In this document: in pieces, positions 7,230-9,697 of the stretch
Layout: each line of letters begins with the position of its first letter
How positions within the stretch are numbered: position 1 is the first letter of the stretch
NCBI GenBank assembly: GCA_002428445.1
Contig: DIWJ01000071.1
Coordinates: 1-9,697 of the forward strand
Reading direction: 5' to 3'
Source of the DNA: Syntrophaceae bacterium UBA6109
Lineage (GTDB): Bacteria > Desulfobacterota > Syntrophia > Syntrophales > UBA6109
Length of the DNA stretch: 9,697 bases
Notes under the pieces: model-generated
Seen by the model: only the letters and a program-made list of their open reading frames with translations
What the model was told of the DNA's origin: nothing
Databases searched by the model: none
Made by a program: the position numbers and the translations under genes

Positions 7230-7876
7230 GCCGAGGCTCGTTTCACGAGGGCTTCAGAATTCTTCCACATGCCGGCGATTTCTTCCTCCGACATCCCCGC
7301 CCCGCGGGCGATCTTCACGGCCCTTTCCCGGGTCGTCAGGTCCCGGGGCGCGTGACAGTCCGTGTTCAGCAGGAGGGGTGCGCCGGCGACGCGGGCCATC
7401 TTCAGCACGTGGCCGTTGGTATAGCTGTGCCCTCCTCGCGTCGTGATTTCCAGGAAAATGCGGCGGGAGGCGGCGGTGGCGGCCTCTTCTTCCGTCAGAA
7501 GACCGGGATGCGCCAGGATATCGATATCGGACTGAAGCGCGGCGGCGTTCGTTCCCGGCGGAACCGGTTCCACGATGGTCTCACCGTGCACGACAACGAC
7601 TGCGGCGCCCATTGCACGGGCCTCCCGGGCCAGCGCGACGACATCCGCCGGCGGAACGTGGGTGAGTTCGATACCCGGCAGCACCGGCATCCGGTAGGCG
7701 GCGGCAAGTTTCCGGCAGGCCTTGACGAGCCGGGGGATGATAAAGTCGATATTGGACTCGTCGCCGTGATCGGTGATGGCGAGAGCCAGGTACCCGGCAG
7801 CCACGGCCCGGCTGACCAGTTCGGAAGGTATCAATTCACCGTCGCTGAACAGGGAGTGGGTGTGCAGATCGATCAT
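7226..7876 (-). CDS. PHP-domain phosphoesterase (histidinol-phosphatase-like), 216 aa
   Basis: A polymerase-and-histidinol-phosphatase (PHP) domain hydrolase with a tri-metal centre. Ligand motifs are in the expected order: H5-T-H7 in DLHTHSLFSDGE with D12, D36-H37 in AITDHGDESN, E70 in LPGIELTHV, H97 in VVVVHGE, H123 in ILAHPG, E143 in FLEIT, and D173/H175 in NTDCHA. It is a stand-alone PHP of about the usual length. Relatives hydrolyse histidinol phosphate, nucleotide phosphates or cyclic phosphodiesters; as first gene of a glycosylation operon it may dephosphorylate a sugar intermediate, but no substrate is shown. The ATG at 7876 begins the fold. The only Shine-Dalgarno site, AAGGAGG (7890-7896), is a rather distant 13 nt upstream. 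A longer frame from a TTG at 7966 covers the putative promoter and is rejected. Confidence 0.9.
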   Translation of the reverse strand: MIDLHTHSLFSDGELIPSELVSRAVAAGYLALAITDHGDESNIDFIIPRLVKACRKLAAAYRMPVLPGIELTHVPPADVVALAREARAMGAAVVVVHGETIVEPVPPGTNAAALQSDIDILAHPGLLTEEEAATAASRRIFLEITTRGGHSYTNGHVLKMARVAGAPLLLNTDCHAPRDLTTRERAVKIARGAGMSEEEIAGMWKNSEALVKRASA

Positions 7877-7938
7877 GATCTTGTCGCTTCCTCCTTCGCA
7901 TCGACCGGTGCGAGTCTCGATGGCATAATCCGCGGCAG

Positions 7939-7966
7939 ATTTAACAGATTCGTGACCGCAGGTCAA
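7939..7966 (-). promoter_or_regulatory. possible promoter of the six-gene operon
   Basis: On the minus strand, TTGACC (7961-7966, 5/6 to the sigma70 -35) is followed after 16 nt by TTAAAT (7939-7944, 4/6 to the -10). The -35 overlaps a small dyad, TGACC-gca-GGTCA (7953-7965), that could be an operator. Evidence is pattern only. Confidence 0.35.
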
Positions 7967-7973
7967 TCAGCAA

Positions 7974-7991
7974 TGTCCGAACTTCCGGACA
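7974..7991 (-). other. stem-loop just after the fumarase beta gene
   Basis: TGTCCG (7974-7979) and CGGACA (7986-7991) form a perfect 6-bp stem with a 6-nt loop, 5 nt after the beta-subunit stop. No T-run follows on the minus strand, so it is not a standard intrinsic terminator. It may be a weak attenuator or an mRNA 3'-end stabilising hairpin between the fumarase pair and the PHP operon. Confidence 0.4.
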
Positions 7992-7996
7992 GTTTG

Positions 7997-8671
7997 TCAG
8001 GAGGAATGATCGACCTGGACGGATTCGGAACCAATGGTCTGCTTGGGCCACCAGACGCACCTCCGTCCGCCGTCGATGCCGAGCCTGCCGAAGATCAGCC
8101 GCAGGCGCGTCCGCGCCTCCTCCTGACAGTCGTCGGCCAGTGACCGCCCCTGCGCGTCGACGCCGACAACGAGCGGCCCCATCCGTTGCGCATGCACCAC
8201 CCAGACCGCCTCGGGAACGCCGAGCTCCAGCCAGTGAACCTCCTCGACGCGTTGGACGCGCTTCGCGTACACCGCGGCGCAGCCTCCCGTAGCGACAAGA
8301 TAGACAGACCCTGTTTCGCGCATCGCCTCCGTGGCGCCTTTCCCCATGTTTCCCTTGCCGACGGTGAAGCGGACGCCGAGGCGGCGGATCAGCTCCGTCC
8401 CCAGAGCGCTGAAGCGGGAACTCGATGTCGGACCGGCGGAGACAAAACGCCAGCCGCCCTGCTCCTTGCGCACGATGGGGCCGCAGTGCCAGATGCAGCC
8501 TCCGCGAAGATCAAAGGGAAGGACCTCTCCCCGGTCCAGCATCTCCAGCGCCCGGCGATGTCCCATGTCCCGCAGGGTGTGCATCCTGCCCGAAAGGTAC
8601 ACCACGTCTCCGGCCGAAAGCTCCCTCACCTGCGATTCCGTTGCCGGTATGGAAAGATTCCATTCCTTCAT
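7997..8671 (-). CDS. class I Fe-S fumarase (or tartrate dehydratase) beta subunit, 224 aa
   Basis: The beta (C-terminal) domain of Fe-S hydro-lyases, which with the alpha subunit interconverts fumarate and L-malate. Family motifs are LSGRMHTLRDMGHRRA (26-41), FDLRGGCIWHCGPI (53-66), SAGPTSSSRF (78-87), VGKGNMGKGATEAM (104-117) and ATGGCAAVYAKRV (127-139). The substrate-contacting GPTSS and GKG elements are intact. The conserved fold ends near residue 180-195; the last 25-30 residues, including CVWWPKQ, are a longer tail than in the roughly 200-residue E. coli TtdB. The ATG at 8671 has GAGGTG just upstream and overlaps the alpha stop codon by one base (TGATG); the GTG at 8674 is less likely. 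In two-subunit enzymes fumarase and L-tartrate dehydratase are hard to separate; fumarase is favoured for lack of any tartrate gene nearby. Confidence 0.9.
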   Translation of the reverse strand: MKEWNLSIPATESQVRELSAGDVVYLSGRMHTLRDMGHRRALEMLDRGEVLPFDLRGGCIWHCGPIVRKEQGGWRFVSAGPTSSSRFSALGTELIRRLGVRFTVGKGNMGKGATEAMRETGSVYLVATGGCAAVYAKRVQRVEEVHWLELGVPEAVWVVHAQRMGPLVVGVDAQGRSLADDCQEEARTRLRLIFGRLGIDGGRRCVWWPKQTIGSESVQVDHSS

Positions 8672-9570
8672 CACTGCACCTCATGGGTCAGGTATTCCAC
8701 GCGGCCATCGGGAAAAATGCGCGCCGCCGCATAGCGGTTTGCCCAGCACTGGAAGCAGATGCCGACCGGCGCGACGGCCGTGTGGGTTCCGCAGATCTCG
8801 AGGTGGACGGCCAGGGCTGTCACGTCACCGCCCAGTCCCATGGGGCCGATGCCGGTCTGGTTGACGGCCTCCAGAATCTTGCGCTCCAGAGAAGCGAGGT
8901 GCGGGTCTTTGTGGGGCGCCCCCAACGGTCTTCGGAAGACCGCCCGCTTCGCCATGTGCAGGGCGATATCCCCCGTGCCTCCCATGCAGACCCCGATGAT
9001 GTTCGGCGCACAGGCTTCTCCCTGCGCCATGAAAACGTTGTCCAGGACGCAGCGGATCAGCGCCTTCTCCATGTCCTCGCTGGTCACGACAAAGGCAAGC
9101 GATGACTTGGCCTCCGCTCCGAAGCCCTTGGGAACGGCCATGATCTCGATCGAATCGCTTTCCGGATCGACGTCCCAGTACACGTAGGGCATGCCCCAGC
9201 CGACATTGGTCCCTGGATTCTCCAGCGTCAGGGGATGGATCACATTCGGCCGCAGGGGGACATCCTTCGTCGCCCTCTTCACGGCGTCCGCAAGCGGCGG
9301 CCGGATATCCAGAAGCAGTCCCGACCGCAAGCCCCAGTTGATGAAAAAAAGCGGCACACCCGTATCCTGGCAGAGCCCCAACCCTTCCCGGCAAGCCACG
9401 TCGATGTTCTCCAGAATCGCGTCAAGCTGTGCCTTCGCCGGCGCCGACCGCTCACGTTCCGCCGCCTCCTGAATCGCCGCCCTCACATCGGCAGGGAGGA
9501 TTGTCGCAGACAGACACAGCAGCCTGTAGCCCACCTCCTCGAAGAGTGCCGCAACGTCCCGATCCTTCAT
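8671..9570 (-). CDS. class I Fe-S fumarase (or tartrate dehydratase) alpha subunit, 299 aa
   Basis: The catalytic [4Fe-4S]-binding alpha subunit of an oxygen-sensitive hydro-lyase in the TCA cycle or fumarate metabolism. Key stretches are GLCQDTGVPLFFI (65-77), RPNVIHPLTLENPGTN (107-122), GEACAPNIIGVCMGGTGD (184-201), GIGPMGLGGDVTALAVH (240-256), EICGTHTA (258-265) and ICFQCWANR (271-279). By spacing to the known ligands of E. coli TtdA (C71, C190, C277, from memory), C67, C187 and C275 are the probable cluster ligands. Length (299) is normal for a stand-alone alpha subunit. The ATG at 9570 has GGAGGG (9576-9581) 5 nt upstream. A sigma70-like promoter at 9616-9643 and the 1-nt overlap with the beta gene define a two-gene transcript. 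Assignment to the family is firm; fumarate over tartrate is inference. Confidence 0.93.
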   Translation of the reverse strand: MKDRDVAALFEEVGYRLLCLSATILPADVRAAIQEAAERERSAPAKAQLDAILENIDVACREGLGLCQDTGVPLFFINWGLRSGLLLDIRPPLADAVKRATKDVPLRPNVIHPLTLENPGTNVGWGMPYVYWDVDPESDSIEIMAVPKGFGAEAKSSLAFVVTSEDMEKALIRCVLDNVFMAQGEACAPNIIGVCMGGTGDIALHMAKRAVFRRPLGAPHKDPHLASLERKILEAVNQTGIGPMGLGGDVTALAVHLEICGTHTAVAPVGICFQCWANRYAAARIFPDGRVEYLTHEVQ

Positions 9571-9615
9571 GCCTTCCCTCCACGAAATGCCGCTCCGTCA
9601 TATGCGGTGTTTTGC

Positions 9616-9643
9616 AGTATAAAGGCGGTGGCCGACCTGTCAA
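9616..9643 (-). promoter_or_regulatory. sigma70-type promoter of the fumarase genes
   Basis: On the minus strand, a perfect TTGACA (9638-9643) and TATACT (9616-9621, 5/6 to TATAAT) are separated by 16 nt. Transcription would begin near 9609, giving a leader of about 40 nt before the ATG at 9570. Confidence 0.75.
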
Positions 9644-9649
9644 GAAATT

Positions 9650-9670
9650 CCTGCGTCGCCTTACCGCAGG
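9650..9670. repeat. inverted repeat directly upstream of the fumarase -35
   Basis: CCTGCG (9650-9655) and CGCAGG (9665-9670) are perfect inverted arms with a 9-nt spacer, 7 nt upstream of the -35 box. An A-run follows on the plus strand and a T-run precedes the arms on the minus strand, so it does not work as a terminator in either direction. It could be a regulator site. Confidence 0.35.
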
Positions 9671-9697
9671 AGCAAAAAAAGGGGCCGTGCATTTCTG

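Noticed and set aside
5637..7355. 572-residue plus-strand open frame opposite the GT4 and methyltransferase genes
   Set aside because: It runs antisense across two clear genes and an operon junction, with Arg/Pro-rich composition and no recognisable domain.
7877..7966. 30-residue N-terminal extension of the PHP protein starting at a TTG
   Set aside because: The extension precedes the DLHTH metal motif that normally begins PHP domains, and it covers the ribosome binding site AAGGAGG and the putative promoter.
1..9697. CRISPR arrays, tRNA or rRNA genes, transposases, attachment sites
   Set aside because: No spaced direct repeats, cloverleaf-like sequence, transposase motif or flanking inverted repeats were seen on either strand.

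Overview
The window looks like a GC-rich (about 60% by eye) bacterial chromosome segment. The gene set includes an oxygen-sensitive two-subunit Fe-S fumarase, a cobalamin-binding radical SAM enzyme, a PHP phosphoesterase and a dodecin. This suits an anaerobic bacterium, perhaps a Desulfobacterota (former Deltaproteobacteria) lineage. That placement is inference from gene content only; there is no rRNA or marker gene here. I see no mobile element, CRISPR array, tRNA or rRNA.

Left part, plus strand (1-1727): the possible tail of an upstream gene ends at 70 and is followed by a terminator hairpin (145-183). Next come a small ABM-fold protein (250-546), a dodecin of the calcium-dodecin/SecE2 type (623-826) closed by a strong terminator (835-876), and a hemolysin III/PAQR-type membrane protein (1068-1727).

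Middle part, minus strand (1786-7876, read right to left): a tightly packed six-gene run of PHP phosphoesterase, GT4 glycosyltransferase, SAM methyltransferase, alpha/alpha-toroid (prenyltransferase/terpene-cyclase-like) protein, hexapeptide-repeat acyltransferase and B12-binding radical SAM protein. Neighbours overlap or lie within 16 nt of each other, so they are probably one transcript. Together they resemble a pathway that builds and decorates a glycan or glycolipid: a glycosyl transfer, O- or C-methylation, O-acylation, a radical modification and a hydrolytic step. The product cannot be named from sequence, and this is the best candidate here for an undescribed system.

Right part, minus strand (7997-9570): the alpha and beta subunits of a class I Fe-S hydro-lyase (fumarase, less likely L-tartrate dehydratase). 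Their coding regions overlap by 1 nt, and a good sigma70-type promoter lies upstream (9616-9643). A 120-nt gap with two small dyads and a possible promoter separates this pair from the six-gene run.
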